The notes beneath the pieces are model-generated. The model worked only from the letters and a program-made list of their open reading frames with translations, did no database searches and was not told the DNA's origin. A stretch of 64,000 bases of DNA from Oscarella lobularis (Eukaryota > Porifera > Homoscleromorpha > Homosclerophorida > Oscarellidae). Positions within the stretch are counted from its first letter, which is position 1. Each line of letters opens with the position of its first letter. The stretch covers positions 1,116,001 through 1,180,000 of the forward strand of contig NC_089187.1 of the NCBI RefSeq assembly GCF_947507565.1, written 5' to 3'. Both the position numbers and the translations under genes were made by a program. This document shows, in pieces, positions 33,262 to 44,155 of the stretch.

Positions 33262-36200
33262 GCCAGACGCAATGACGTACGTCAAGCATCACGGCGCCCC
33301 CGATTTATTCATAACCATGACCTGCAATCCAAATTGGCAGGAAATTACGAGCGAACTTCTTCCGGGACAAACACCAAAAGATCGACACGATCTCATAGCA
33401 AGAGTGTTGCGCTTGAAAGTCGAAACGTTCATGTACCTCGTGGACACGCAAAACATTTACGGCATCAAACGCTGCCACGTTTACACGATCGAGTGGCAGA
33501 AGCGCGGCCTAACCTACGTACACTGTCTCTCGTGGATAGTAGAAAAATTCGTCCCGATCAAATAGACAGCATCATAAGCGCCGAACTTCCCGACCCCAAC
33601 GAAGACCCAGCACTTTTCGGAACAATAACCAAGCACATGATCCACGGACCTTGCGGCCAACTCAATCCCAGATCTCCTTTCATGAAAGACGGCCAATGCA
33701 CAAAACACTATCCAAGAAGTTTTTACGCGAGACCATCACTTCTCTCAACGGTTATCCGCTGTACCGACGTCGATCTCCAGACGACGGTGTAGTAGAAACG
33801 ACGATAGGCAGATTTCACGTTGACAACCGGTGGGTAGTTCCGTAGAGTCCATTTCTATCTCGCACTTTCGACTGCCACGTGAACGTCGAATACTGCAGGT
33901 CAATATGCGCGCTGAAATACCTCATAGCCTACTTGAACAAGGGCAAAGACAAAGCTGTCGTCGGCTTGGCTAATCGGCACAGGAACGACGAAATCACGCG
34001 GTACCAAATAGCGAAATACATTAGTACAAACGAAGGCGTTTGGCGCATGTTGCAATTTCCCATTCACGACCACTTTCCAGCAGTCGAACAACTTCAAGTC
34101 CATCTGGAAAAATATCAGAGAACGCTGTTTAACGTTGAGAACGCCCCGGACCGTGCAGCAGAACCTCCTGCTACGACGTTGACCGGTTTCTTCGAGCTCT
34201 GCTCAATGACGATTTCGCAAAGACTTTGCTATACATCAACGTTCCGCGATACTACAGATGGGTCAACAAAAAGTGGCAGAGAAGAAAGCAAGGTCACATC
34301 GTCCCCGAAACTGACGGCATTAGAAAGTCAACTACTTTTTAGGAAGCATTTACACGGTTCATCCGAAAAACACCGAATGCTATCTTTTGCGACTTCTGCT
34401 GCTTCACGTTCGAGGACCGACGTCTTTCGCTGACCTGCGCAGAGTAGACGATACCGTTTTCAATACGTACGCCGAAGCGTGCAGAGAACGCGGACTTCTG
34501 GCCGACGTTCGGCACTGGCACCTCGCACTCACTGAAGCCACGGTCACCGATCGTCCTTACAAAATTGGCGAAATATGTGCCATCATGCTTCACATGTGCG
34601 AAATTTCCTATCCTCTTCGTCTATGGGAACAACACAAGGAAGCGATGGCCCAAGATTTCCTCCGAACGCTTCGCAGGCGCGCAAACGACGACACACTATC
34701 GTACACCGACGCAATTTTCAATCGAGCCCTACTATGTATCGAAAACAAGCTGCTTTCGTTTCCCGGAGGAAAGCCACTTAGCGATTACCATTTGCCCAGC
34801 CCTGATCGCTCTTCTGAACAAGACGACGACACCCTTCCAAGAGAAATTGCCGCTGAATACTCTTATAACACCGCGGAATTGCAAGAACGACTCACAACAA
34901 ACGAAGGGTCTCTCACGCAAGACCAAAGGCACATTTACGAAGAATTACTTGCCTACGTCGCTTGAGGTCCCGACGATAGAATCATTTTTCTCGATGCGCC
35001 AGGAGGAACAGGAAAAACCTATTTGCTCAATCTTTTCCTTGATAAAATACGATCGCAAGGCGGCATTGCTCTTGCTGTAGCTTCCTCCGGAATTGCAGCA
35101 ACACTTCTCACCGGCGGCAAAACAGCTCACTCCCTTTTCAAGCTACCTCTCGACATCAGTCGCTACGAACGTCCCACGTGCACCGTTCAAAAAACACGGC
35201 AAGAGCACGACTTCTTTGCTTGGCCAAAGTTTTCGTGTGGGACGAATGCACCATGGCAAACAAGAAAGCTATGGAGGCACTAGATCGATCTTTACGTGAC
35301 ATTCGAAACAACGACGCTGTTATGGGAGGTTAACCTCTGATACTCGCAGGAGACTTCAGACAGAAATTGCCCGTAATACCGAAAGGAACAAAGGCTGACG
35401 AAATCGCCGCGTGTTTGAAGTACTCCCGCATCATTTGGCCGAAAGTTCGAACACTGCGCTTAACCACAAATATGAGAGTCCACCTCTACGGAGACCGCGA
35501 GTCGGGATATTACGCGCAGTTGCTCTTGCTAATCGGCAATGGAACGATCCCCACTGACCCTGAAGACGGTCTCATCAACGTCCCTTGCGGCACAGTAGTG
35601 CAATCTTCGAACGAGCTCATACAGGCCGTTTTTCCTGAACTTCACGAGCAATACAAAAACACAGCCTGGCTCGCCGAACGCGCCATTCTCGCTCCTCGAA
35701 ATGACGCTGTTAATCAAATAAACGACACTATGTTTCAGCTTATACCAGAAAACGAAAAAGTATATATCGCCGTCGATACGACCATAAAACCAGACGACGC
35801 CCGTCAACTATCCCACCGAAGTTCTTGATTCGCTGAATCCCCCCGGTCTTCCGGCGTATACCTTGGCTCTAAAGGAGGGTGCTCCGATCATGCTTCTGCG
35901 CAACATCGACGCCCCGAAACTGTGCAACGGAACGAAGTTGACCGTCACCCGACTCTGCCCGAACGTTATAGAGGCTACAATTTGCACAGGACAGTACGCA
36001 GGCGAGAGTGTATTTATTCCGCGCATCCCCTTAATTCCTTCAGATTCCACTATTCCGTTTAAGAGACTGCAGTTTCCCGTAAGGCTGTCCTTTGCAATGA
36101 CGATAAACAAATCGCAGGGACAGACATTGAAGACAGGAGGTTTCACACTTCACACCAAATGCTTTGCTCACGGCCAATTCTACGTCGCCTGCTCGCGTGT

Positions 36201-36276
36201 AAGTTCTCCTACGAATTTGTACGTCCTTACAGAATCTCCCAAAACAGCAAACGTAGTCTATCACGAAGTGCTTTAG
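33262..36276 (+). pseudogene. Helitron Rep/helicase, 5'-truncated copy
   Basis: Homology starts abruptly at 33,262 (DAMTYVKHHGAPDLFITMTC). The Rep part has FITMTCNPNWQEI, then IEWQKRGLTYVHCLSW where Helitrons have RGLPHxH; the first His of the HUH motif is thus Tyr. Next come HMIHGPCGQLNPRSPFMKDG, NGYPLYRRR and the Tyr-pair helix ALKYLIAYLNKG. The Pif1-like helicase has LDAPGGTGKTYLL (Walker A), KVFVWDECTMANKKAMEALD (Walker B), ILAGDFRQKLPVIPKG, LRLTTNMRVHL and [18 protein letters not shown], ending in [15 protein letters not shown]. Frameshifts near 33,560, 33,840 and 34,200 and in-frame stops near 34,965, 35,332 and 35,828 break it. The helicase C-terminus is complete, unlike in the other Helitron. 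Confidence 0.88.
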
Positions 36277-36443
36277 CCCTACCTTCCCCCTTCCCTAACC
36301 CCAACCTTATCCGAAGCCTCGAAAGAGGCCAACATTTGTGGGCCACGTGGCTTACGGATCTCCCCTTTTTTAATATCCAAGAAACACTAAACACAAGGGA
36401 AAAAATAAACAAAAAGAGATACACAAACAAACATACAAACAGA
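36277..36443. other. Junction between Helitron and RLE retrotransposon
   Basis: Contains short inverted words (GCCTCGAAAGAGGC; GGCCACGTGGC) that could belong to the Helitron 3' hairpin, but no CTRR end was identified. The 3' untranslated part of the minus-strand retrotransposon also lies here. Confidence 0.3.
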
Positions 36444-38191
36444 TCAGTCCTTGTTGAAGCACCTGACTGAGGTGTCAACAGAGCTAACAGATACACAAAC
36501 AGGGGAATGGTGAACAATACACTTAACTTTACGAATAATAATACGAGCATTCTCGCGCTGGATACAAACCGCCATATGACGTCGCCAGTACGCGAGAAAG
36601 CTATTTTTGTCATTAAAAAAGTCGATCGATGGACGTTCTGCTACTTGTCGGAGGATGCGCAGCGCAATCGGACTCCAGCGACCAAAGTCTTCCATCACGA
36701 GGGGCTCAAAGAGGTAGCCCAACTTGTTTGCCTCTTCTCGAAACTTTTTGATCTTAAAGTTGTCTCGCTCGGATGCTGCGTGGCGGGCATTTTTCGCGCT
36801 CTGTGGCAAGACGGTCGACGCTTGAGGGTGCGCGATGCTTACGTCAAGGGGCAGCTTCTTGCCGTCGTTAAAATTGAAGACACCAATGTCCGGCCGCTTA
36901 TTACTGTTGTCAAATTGGTGTTCTCTCTCCAAGTCACATACATAATTAACCGATTGAAGCATTTTTAGCCAGCCAAATTGGATAGCGTTGCACCGGATCC
37001 TACAGCGCAAGTGATGACATGGTAACCCAAGTCATCAACTTCAGCACCGCAGTTGCAGCGCCGAATTTGCCGAAGCATGGGAATGCTCCCCCCAAGTCGA
37101 AGGAGAGTCGCCGTTTGGAACTCCGCTGATGTAAACGACAACTCTCTCGAAGAGGGGAGATCATCCAGCCACGCGCCAGCTTTGGAGCATGCAGCACTCC
37201 GGAGGCGAGATTTAGATCGTAGATCGCTGACCGTGATAAGGTTGTCAAATTCACGATCAGCTAAGCATATTGTTAGACGGGATTGCAATTTTAAGGCCTT
37301 CTCAGGCAAGGCCTCAATCGAAGGAAGAACCTCAGAAATTGCAGTGCAAGACTTCTTCAGCAACTCCAGACAGTGATGGACGGGATCTGGTGGGGTGACG
37401 TTAATGTCCAGAGGAGCAGAAGGGAATTTTAGCAAGCGTTCTGGCAGAAATGCTAACGTCGACGCCCAAAACCCCAAAAAGGCACAAGGGGAAGCCGATG
37501 CAGCTGATAACAAGCCAAACCCTACTAGTGAGATGGGAAGGCTAATTTGGCTTTCCTGCTGAACTGTTGCGCTGATGCCAATAATTGACTGAAATGTTTC
37601 CAAAATGTCACGGTCGTGTTGTGCTGCTGCTTCTTCCACGTTATGAGGCGCTGCCGACCGTAAAAGATGTGTAATAGTCGGGACGCCAAAATAACGTAGC
37701 AAAAGCATGGCTGATTGTAAATTGCGCATGCATCGAAGCTTTTTCAAGAAAGGGAGCCGATTTTGAGACATTGTCGCTGCTTATATATCGGACAAACATC
37801 AAATTGATTTTTCCGGAGAGCTATGAGTCGAGCCCCCCGCGAATGATAGCGCCACATCCGCTTGGATCTTTCCTGCCAAAAATAGGTTGCATATTCGTGC
37901 TAATAACTCTATTGCCTCATCATCTTGAAGGAGAACACGAAAGTGTTCGAATCTCCATCCGTCACATCGTGGGCTAGAGCCTCGAGGAGCCAAAAGAAGG
38001 ACTGACCGAAGGGTTGTCGTACATATTTGTAACGGCGGGCATAAGACGGGAACTGCTTCTACCAAAACAGATGCAGGCGGATGTTTGGCGCGCAACTTTT
38101 GGATAGTGTCCGTTGTTGGTGACGCTGTTCCGGCACTCGTCAACATAGAAGCTGCCCTGGAAATCTCTACAAAGCCAAAATGCGAAGACAA
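36444..38191 (-). pseudogene. RLE non-LTR retrotransposon, RT core deleted (copy B)
   Basis: Same family as copy A (19,920-22,155). The N-terminal part (37,799-38,191) gives FVEISRAASMLTSAGTASP and CDGWRFEHFRVLL. The next frame (36,965-37,771) starts after the position of YLDD and holds NRLPFLKKLRCMRNLQSAML, ISLPISLVGFGLLSAA and the zinc finger RRCNCGAEVDDLGYHVITC. After a frameshift near 36,990 the endonuclease follows: KRPDIGVFNFNDGKKLPLDV (PD...D of PD-(D/E)xK), then NKLGYLFEPLVMEDFGRWSP and IALRILRQVAE, the usual C-terminus. The whole RT catalytic palm is missing at a junction near 37,780, so this copy lost RT but kept a complete endonuclease region. Confidence 0.82.
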
Positions 38192-39414
38192 TAATATACA
38201 TGTGAAAACGAAGGAAATCGCAACCGTTTAATGGAAAATGATGAACTTATATGGGTCTGTAGCCAATCATCACACTTCTTTGACATCCGAGACAAGAAAA
38301 AGAGCCGAAGACGATTTCAGAGATGGAAACAGTCAATACAGTAATAGCGACAATTGGATTGGGAATGGTTGGTGTGTCGCTAACTAACATAACAAAAAAA
38401 ATAAATTCAATTTTGCTTAGAGCATTGACATCCCAGACGTTAGGCTGGTGCTCTTTTACAGAATCCCTGAAAGCATCTCTGAACTTTTTCAGGTACAGAC
38501 GACACTGGTATGGACATGACATAATACGAACATTTGCAGATGTTCGACAGAGCCGGTCGGGATGAACATTCCTCAACTGCCGTTCTACTCTACAGCCTTA
38601 AAAATCTTCAGGGTCGACACATGGACAAACTGAAGACGAGCGAGAATACGACAGCTGCTGCAGTCACTGACTACACTTCCGCCGATCCAAATGGCTTCTT
38701 TACATTTGAAAAGAGCCTGAACAGGAAAAGATGAGCTTCAAAAAAGAAAATTTCACTTCCTAAGAGAGCAATTACGGTACTAGGGTAGGGTTATTATCAG
38801 CCTCTTTGACAGCACTTATTTCAGCACCACGAAAGAGATAATGAGTCCGCTCTCTCCAGGTGGAGAAATGACATGATGATTTTGGCAGACTACAGTGCAC
38901 CCACGCATGAATGTCCCACGTGACCTTTCTCGGTAAATGCCGCCAAATTCAAAATCTCTACATCTCTCGTAGTTCGCGGCTATTGGCACGGAGTTAGGAA
39001 TGCCTAATCTAGTACTTAGTCGAAGATTTATTCAGTCGGTTGCTTGCCTTTCGCGTAATCGCCTTCCATTGCGGAAATTGCCAACTTTTTCGTTTCCAGG
39101 CTTGGATCCCGCTCTAGCTATTCCATGTCTTTCTCGAAATCAATAGTTCCTCTAAATTCTTTGGCATTGGTCGAAGCGATTTTCGTTCCGTCTCTTTCAT
39201 CGTAGGCAGTTTCGCTTTGAAATTCGGTTGCTAGGCTCCTTTATTAGACCCTAAGCTTCGTTTCGCCGCTCAGCTCCTGCGCGAAAAGACGCGGAAGGGA
39301 GAAAAAAAGCATTGGTCGAAGCGATAGACTTTCCTGTTTTCGTTCGTGAGTTATTGCCTGCCGAGTCGTCGCTAGGAAAGCCTTCTTCGGCGTCTTAGCG
39401 CGCTATACGGTTCG

Positions 39415-39662
39415 ATGGCTAATATTGAAAAATTCACCTTTTCGTCCATCGTAAAAGCTGTTAAGCTTTACGGTGGTGCCGACGACGTCGCTATTTCGGT
39501 CCCAGCCGTCCTCGAATGGGACCAATTCAATCGGCACGACCGATACGCTGTATCGGTATTTGCGAGGTGCCGCGGACGCCGAAAAATGGCCGGGCACCTC
39601 ACAAAAGACGACGCCGCCAAACTGGGGCCCTATTTACCGCGCGGCACGTTAGAGGCGGAGGG
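39415..39662 (+). CDS. HIRAN-like passenger, exon 1 (partial model)
   Basis: From the ATG at 39,415: MANIEKFTFSSIVKAVKLYG, then AVLEWDQFNRHDRYAVSVFA, RKMAGHLTKDDAAKLGPYL and RGTLEAEG. The pattern N-x-(H/Y)-D-x-x-A-V followed by a GHL and a helix matches the HIRAN core, as in NAKDQNAI...VGYIERDVASIL of element 1. The exon ends at 39,662 with a possible GTAGGC donor after 82 codons plus two bases, the same phase (2) and the same domain position as the intron of element 1. I could not place the second exon with confidence. The upstream 400 bp show no additional coding. Confidence 0.5.
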
Positions 39663-39837
39663 GTAGGCAGTCAGTACACAATAATATCTATACATACATA
39701 TTACATACCTTTTCCATAGCGAATTTTCGAGCGGTCCTTATGCAACGCTGAGCCGCTCATATCAGCATTGTGTTGCTGACGTCGTCGCTGTGAGCGGCAA
39801 GAGAGGTCGTCGACGATTTTAAAAAATTCTTTTAATT

Positions 39838-39866
39838 GTCTGTTTGTTTGTTTGTTTGTTTGTTTG
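39838..39866. repeat. (TTTG)n microsatellite
   Basis: About seven consecutive TTTG units inside element 2. Confidence 0.9.
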
Positions 39867-39934
39867 GGCGTTATTCCGTGACTGATAAAATATATGTATT
39901 AAAACGTTTTTTGAGACTGAGGGTTGGGCCACCA

Positions 39935-40012
39935 GGCGTCACGTACAGGAATCGAACCTGACCATTCCTCCTCCACTGACACGGAAGTCAGTGGAACTGC
40001 ACTAAATAATTA
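39935..40012 (-). other. tRNA-like sequence with perfect B box
   Basis: On the minus strand GGTTCGATTCC is a perfect RNA polymerase III B box. It is preceded by a stem-loop with arms CCACTGAC/GTCAGTGG at about the position of an anticodon arm. The stem is too long and the loop does not fit a normal 5+7 anticodon arm, and no acceptor stem pairs. It may be a tRNA-derived SINE fragment carried in element 2 rather than a tRNA gene. Confidence 0.3.
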
Positions 40013-40084
40013 AGCAGTATCTCTTGCTAAATAAACAAATTAATATTTAATAATTTGGAGACGTCTAACCTTAATACTCGTCGA

Positions 40085-41808
40085 TGAGATTTGTATTTTT
40101 TCAGGGCTTCCTTCACTTCGCTGACGCCGGTTATTCCCTTCCTATAAATTTCAACATATTCACGTGCCTTTCTATAAAACTTACGTATCTGATCGATTAG
40201 GACGGCGTCGAGTGCTGGATTGACGTGAGATTGAAGTGCGGTGATGGAGTAGTTGCATCGTCTTCGTGCTTCCCGTTTGGCCTCCGCCCAGAGTTGCTCG
40301 ATGGGGTTGCATTCGCAGTGGAATTTTGGAAGAAAGGTGGCAAAATGTCCGGCATCCCTTGCAATCTTCTCGACTAGTGATGGCTACGTTGCAAAATCCT
40401 CATGACTTGATAATTCTTTGAGCATGTCCAGCCTCAGCATTCCCTCTCGGTATCGATTTGTCGTTCCAGGCACGCTTTCAATCCAATATTTAGTCCATTA
40501 GAATCTGTCATAGGAAAAATACGACCGTCTCACATCGTATCCCTCATTACGTATGTTTCCCTCCCGGACCAACGTTCATGCGGTTTGCCTTTAATGCGTC
40601 ATTACTTTGTATTTTGTGATTACAACTCTGATTAAATATCCATAAAATATCATATTTACTACTAGGGTACTTATAGCTAGCTATCTGAACGACGTCCCTA
40701 AACTGAGAAATAAATTTACTACTATTCCAATACCCATCTCTATTCTCCCCGTATCTAAGTATAACTCTAGCTGCCTGCTTAATATTAGGGTGTGTGCGTC
40801 TAAATAATGTATACTCATCATCTGTAAGCCTAAGACAACCGCAATACTCATCTATAAAATCGGATATCATTAACCCCGTTCCCCTATTCTTAGGCCTAAT
40901 GCTGGTTTGATCTTCTAAAGCCCACATGTACGTTTGAACATCATTACTCTGAAACGAACATTCATCATGAAATATAGTAACTAACTGCTTTTCTGCTAAC
41001 ACATTTCCTACACTATGTATACTAGAAGACACAGACAACACATCGGAAGGTGGGGGTGGGGGCAAGTGAGAGGATTCTAAATAACCTACATACTCTGTAT
41101 ACTTATTACGATACAGACTCACGTCATCCTGTTCGTGACCGTCAATGCACGTCGACTTGTGCCCCGTCTGCCGAACTTCGAACCCAAGATGATGTAGAAA
41201 CTTCCGGCTTGTCTCCGTTCCGAAAGAGCAACGCAGAAAACCTAAATAATAAATATATGAAAATCTTAAATATATATATATATATTGAGATACCGTCATC
41301 TCTCTCCTTCATCATTTCGGGCAGAAGAGAGTCGTTGACGAACTGCCGGAAGTCGTGGACTCATGTTGGGTTATCCTCGTTGGTTCGAGTGTTGTCGAGC
41401 CCAATTTCTTGCTCGGCAGCAGAAGTCGTCATGAATGAGGCTGTCACGCTGATATTTTCCACAGCCATATTCATCGAAGTCGCCCCTATTGATGGAGTAT
41501 TGATTTCTCCAGCGGCGAAATGTTCTTCAAGAGCAAGACAAGATGGGTCCGACGACATTGGCAGCAGTTGTGGCGCTTGAACGAGAACGAAGCTTTCGGT
41601 AGAATTCGAGGAGAAGTAGGCCGGTCTTTCTCATATCGTCTCTACAAAGAGAACGCGCCCACTCTTTCAAACTACCCAATACTTCGTCGTCGGTGAATGC
41701 CACTTCGTCGTCGTCGTCGTCATCGTTATCTTCTCCATCTTCGTTGCCGTCTCTTTCGTCTCCATCTCTTTCGTCTTTGTCTTTTTCGTCTCCATCTTCG
41801 TCTGTCAC
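40085..41808 (-). pseudogene. IS630/Tc1-mariner-like transposase of element 2, inactive
   Basis: The N-terminus (41,527-41,808) is acidic (DERDGDERDGNEDGEDN) like that of element 1. Then VHDFRQFVNDSLLPEMMKER is followed by a likely intron containing a TA run (about 41,230-41,290), and SRKFLHHLGFEVRQTGHKST with CIDGHEQDDVSLY. The first Asp is in VTIFHDECSFQSND. The second segment reads ILWIFNQSCNHKIQSND, with Asn where element 1 has the catalytic Asp. The SAP-like helix and HFATFLPKFHCECNPIEQLW (catalytic Glu region) follow at about 40,440-40,260 but in other frames or behind stops, among them a TAG after HEDFAT. The loss of the second catalytic Asp plus frameshifts make it inactive. Confidence 0.83.
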
Positions 41809-42420
41809 CTAGCCGTCGTCGTCCGCGTCGTCCGGTTGAACCGCGATGGCTTCAGGCTCAAAGGCGCTGCCATCGGCGCGATCGACGATGTCGTCGATCG
41901 TCGCGACGTCCGCGTGAACGGCTGGGAGAGGGCGTCACGGGCGTCTACGCAATGGAATCTAAGCCACGCGAATGCTAATGAGCTTCTAATTCATCTCACC
42001 TGAGCAGGCGTGACCGGATCTTCATTGTCGCCGCGCTTTCTCTTCGCTAGAGCCGCTCCTCATCCGTTGCGCGCTTGCAAGGTTCCTTTTCCGGAGTGTC
42101 CCGCCGCTTTTGAGAGTAATTTTTGAGAACATTCCGCAAGAGAACGAGAGAAACGCTAAGGAATCACCAAAAGGCACTAGGGCGTGACCAAGGAGACATA
42201 TAGACATTCGGGACGCCGACTAACGGTCGTTTACGTAATCAGCTAATGACAACGACGCACGTGACCGATATATTAAACCATTTCTACGTAATCGAACACT
42301 ACATCATCGGAATGCTACGGGACAGACGAGTCGAATGATGTCATCGGCTTCGACGTGGAACGAATGACGCGACCTCTAGCGCGCTTTAAAGACGGTCACT
42401 TTATGCGTGGGTGCACTGTA

Positions 42421-43098
42421 CGTTTGCCTAAGCGTCGAAGCAATCGCTAAAAATAGCCTCTTAGATGATTTGAAAAAACGATTTCCTAGCATAAATTCCG
42501 AAGACTACTTGCGAAACGTTCCCGGAGTTCAAGATTGATATGTTAGCGGCCTCTTCAGAATTCTTTTGCCGTGGAGAGGACAGCGACACACAAAACCTTT
42601 ACAGGATTGTACTAATACATGAGGATCATCCCAATTCGAAGCGCCAGAGATTATTTGTGAATAACTAAGATGACAGTCACGGTCACTCACCTTTGTCACT
42701 CTTGCTGACGTCGTCATCGTTGTTAACAGAAAGCTCCCTTCGTTTCGTAGTAGAAAGTTTGGAGCCATCCCTTCTCTTTTTCCTCAGCCCTGCCCGACGA
42801 GTGTCGACAAAACGAAAATTTAAAAATTTTCTTTCTTGTTCGAAGACAGCCATTTAATTCTCTTCGAAGATTTCACGAAAAGCATTGACGTCATTTTCTG
42901 CAGTGTGAGGTGTGTGAGTCATACTTCTGCATTACTTGACAGAGCTGAATCTGCCTTGAGCGATGCTTTGAGGAAAAGAAAAGCGGATCTCGACACGAGA
43001 GCGACGTGTTCTTTTGTCAAGTTAGCTCCCGAGTGGCGAAGAGAGTTTTTGATGACCGTATGTGAGTAAAACAAATAGATAAGTGGAGCTGCTTTAGC
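42421..43098. other. No supported gene
   Basis: A few short frames (42,529-42,768 minus, 42,836-43,069 plus) have no domain and could be chance. Confidence 0.4.
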
Positions 43099-43590
43099 TT
43101 AGTCCATCGTAGCCTGCAGCGTCTTTTCGGGAACGGGGTGTATTTGCAACTCGTTAGAAATCTCGTCGAAGAGTTCGTCGGTGAAGAGCTCAATTAGCAT
43201 ATTCTTTCGCGCGTCTTTCGCTTACTATACATACTTCCGGAGCGGCTCGTTTAATCCAACAGCAGGGTTTTGCCGCAGGCGGAAAAGATACTGGGGCGCG
43301 ATTTGTCTGCGCTCGGCGGTATTCGGCGCTAACGCCGCGACAAGAGCTGCCTTCGAGTGGTCCAACGTGTCCTTCTGACCATTGTCGAAATCACGATAGA
43401 CGAGTGCTGCTCTTCCTCTCAGGTACGCTGGCGCCGCACGAACCTTCATATCAGCGTCCTAGTGGTTCGCGTTCGCACACACGTCGACGTGTGTAATCCA
43501 TTATTTATTGTCGTCGTCTTTGAATAGCGACGGGAGCGCAACTATTTTGGGCGCGTGTTCGCCGCCTCCGCCTCCTCCGCCGGTGTTCAT
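43099..43590 (-). pseudogene. Gypsy-like gag, four in-frame stops
   Basis: Starting at an ATG at 43,590 one frame runs to 43,099. It has a Gly-rich start, ALPSLFKDDDNK-stop-WITHVDV, then stop-DADMKVRAAPAYLRGRAALVYR, KDTLDHSKAALVAALAPNTA, APQYLFRLRQNPAVGLNEPL, two adjacent stops, and ARKNMLIELFTDELFDEISN. This is the retrotransposon gag layout: a Trp-containing N-terminal part, a YLRG-A segment, and a helix before the L..LxxxA block. All pieces are in frame, so it decayed by substitutions only. No zinc knuckle, protease or RT follows. A primer-binding-site-like sequence and LTR edge lie upstream. Confidence 0.75.
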
Positions 43591-43681
43591 TCAAACGCCT
43601 GTCGCCGTCGACCGTTGCTCGTCCCTCGTCAAATTCCGGCTGCTTCCCCTCCTCTGCAAATTCGAGAGGCGTGGGGTTTGA

Positions 43682-43699
43682 TCACGATCCTGTCACCAA
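43682..43699 (-). other. Putative retrotransposon primer-binding site
   Basis: On the minus strand the sequence TTGGTGACAGGATCGTGA follows a possible LTR end (...GCCGCCACA). A TTGGTGAC start just after CA is the usual tRNA-primer site of LTR elements. It lies about 90 bp upstream of the gag ATG, as expected. The primer tRNA is not determined. Confidence 0.5.
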
Positions 43700-43900
43700 T
43701 GTGGCGGCCTCGATACCGATGAGCGCTAAGTAGGTTTATTAGTATTACACGCACACGATCTCTTCACACAAACTCTTAGTCTTCCATAAAGTTTTTCACC
43801 AAATTCTTTCATTTCAAAGTCGAAACTCCGCCAATGCTTCACATAGTGTTTTTTAATCTGTTAATAAGATGACTTAAAAATGTTGACCTTTATAACAGCA
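43700..43900 (-). repeat. Putative 5' LTR (outer edge unplaced)
   Basis: The minus-strand sequence ends in ...GAGGCCGCCACA at 43,700 next to the primer-binding site and contains AATAAA at about 43,735. The far edge of the LTR cannot be set, because no second LTR is present in the window for comparison. Confidence 0.35.
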
Positions 43901-44155
43901 TACTGTAGATTAAAATCTTTGACCTCCCGGTTTTCTAAAACAAATTATTTGTAAAGACTTTTCATAGCAAAATTTCTTTGCCTCGGCGAATTATCGACTA
44001 CGACAGATAACGTAATCGCAAACGTCGTGTGCGGAGGAAACGGGACAACGAACAGAAAGACGTCGAAGGAAAAAAGCAAGATGACGAATAACTGAAAATA
44101 AGATACATATGCAAAGACACTCTAGACGTGAAATAAAAGCCTACCTTTAGGTGGA

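Larger units (their letters stand above)
38893..42418. mobile_element. Second TIR transposon with HIRAN gene and DDE transposase (element 2)
   Basis: CAGTGCACCCACGCAT starts at 38,893 and its reverse complement ends at 42,418; TA flanks both (38,891-38,892; 42,419-42,420). The 16-bp core is perfect and continues imperfectly (GAA/AAA...GTGACC). At 3,526 bp it is almost the size of element 1. It has the same plan: HIRAN-like gene on the plus strand in the left arm, DDE transposase on the minus strand in the right arm, acidic transposase N-terminus. Sequence identity to element 1 is low, and the transposase is dead. Confidence 0.85.

Noticed and set aside
39935-40012. Functional tRNA gene
   Set aside because: The B box is perfect, but the anticodon-like stem has 8 bp with a short loop and no acceptor stem pairs. 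It is kept only as a tRNA-like fragment.
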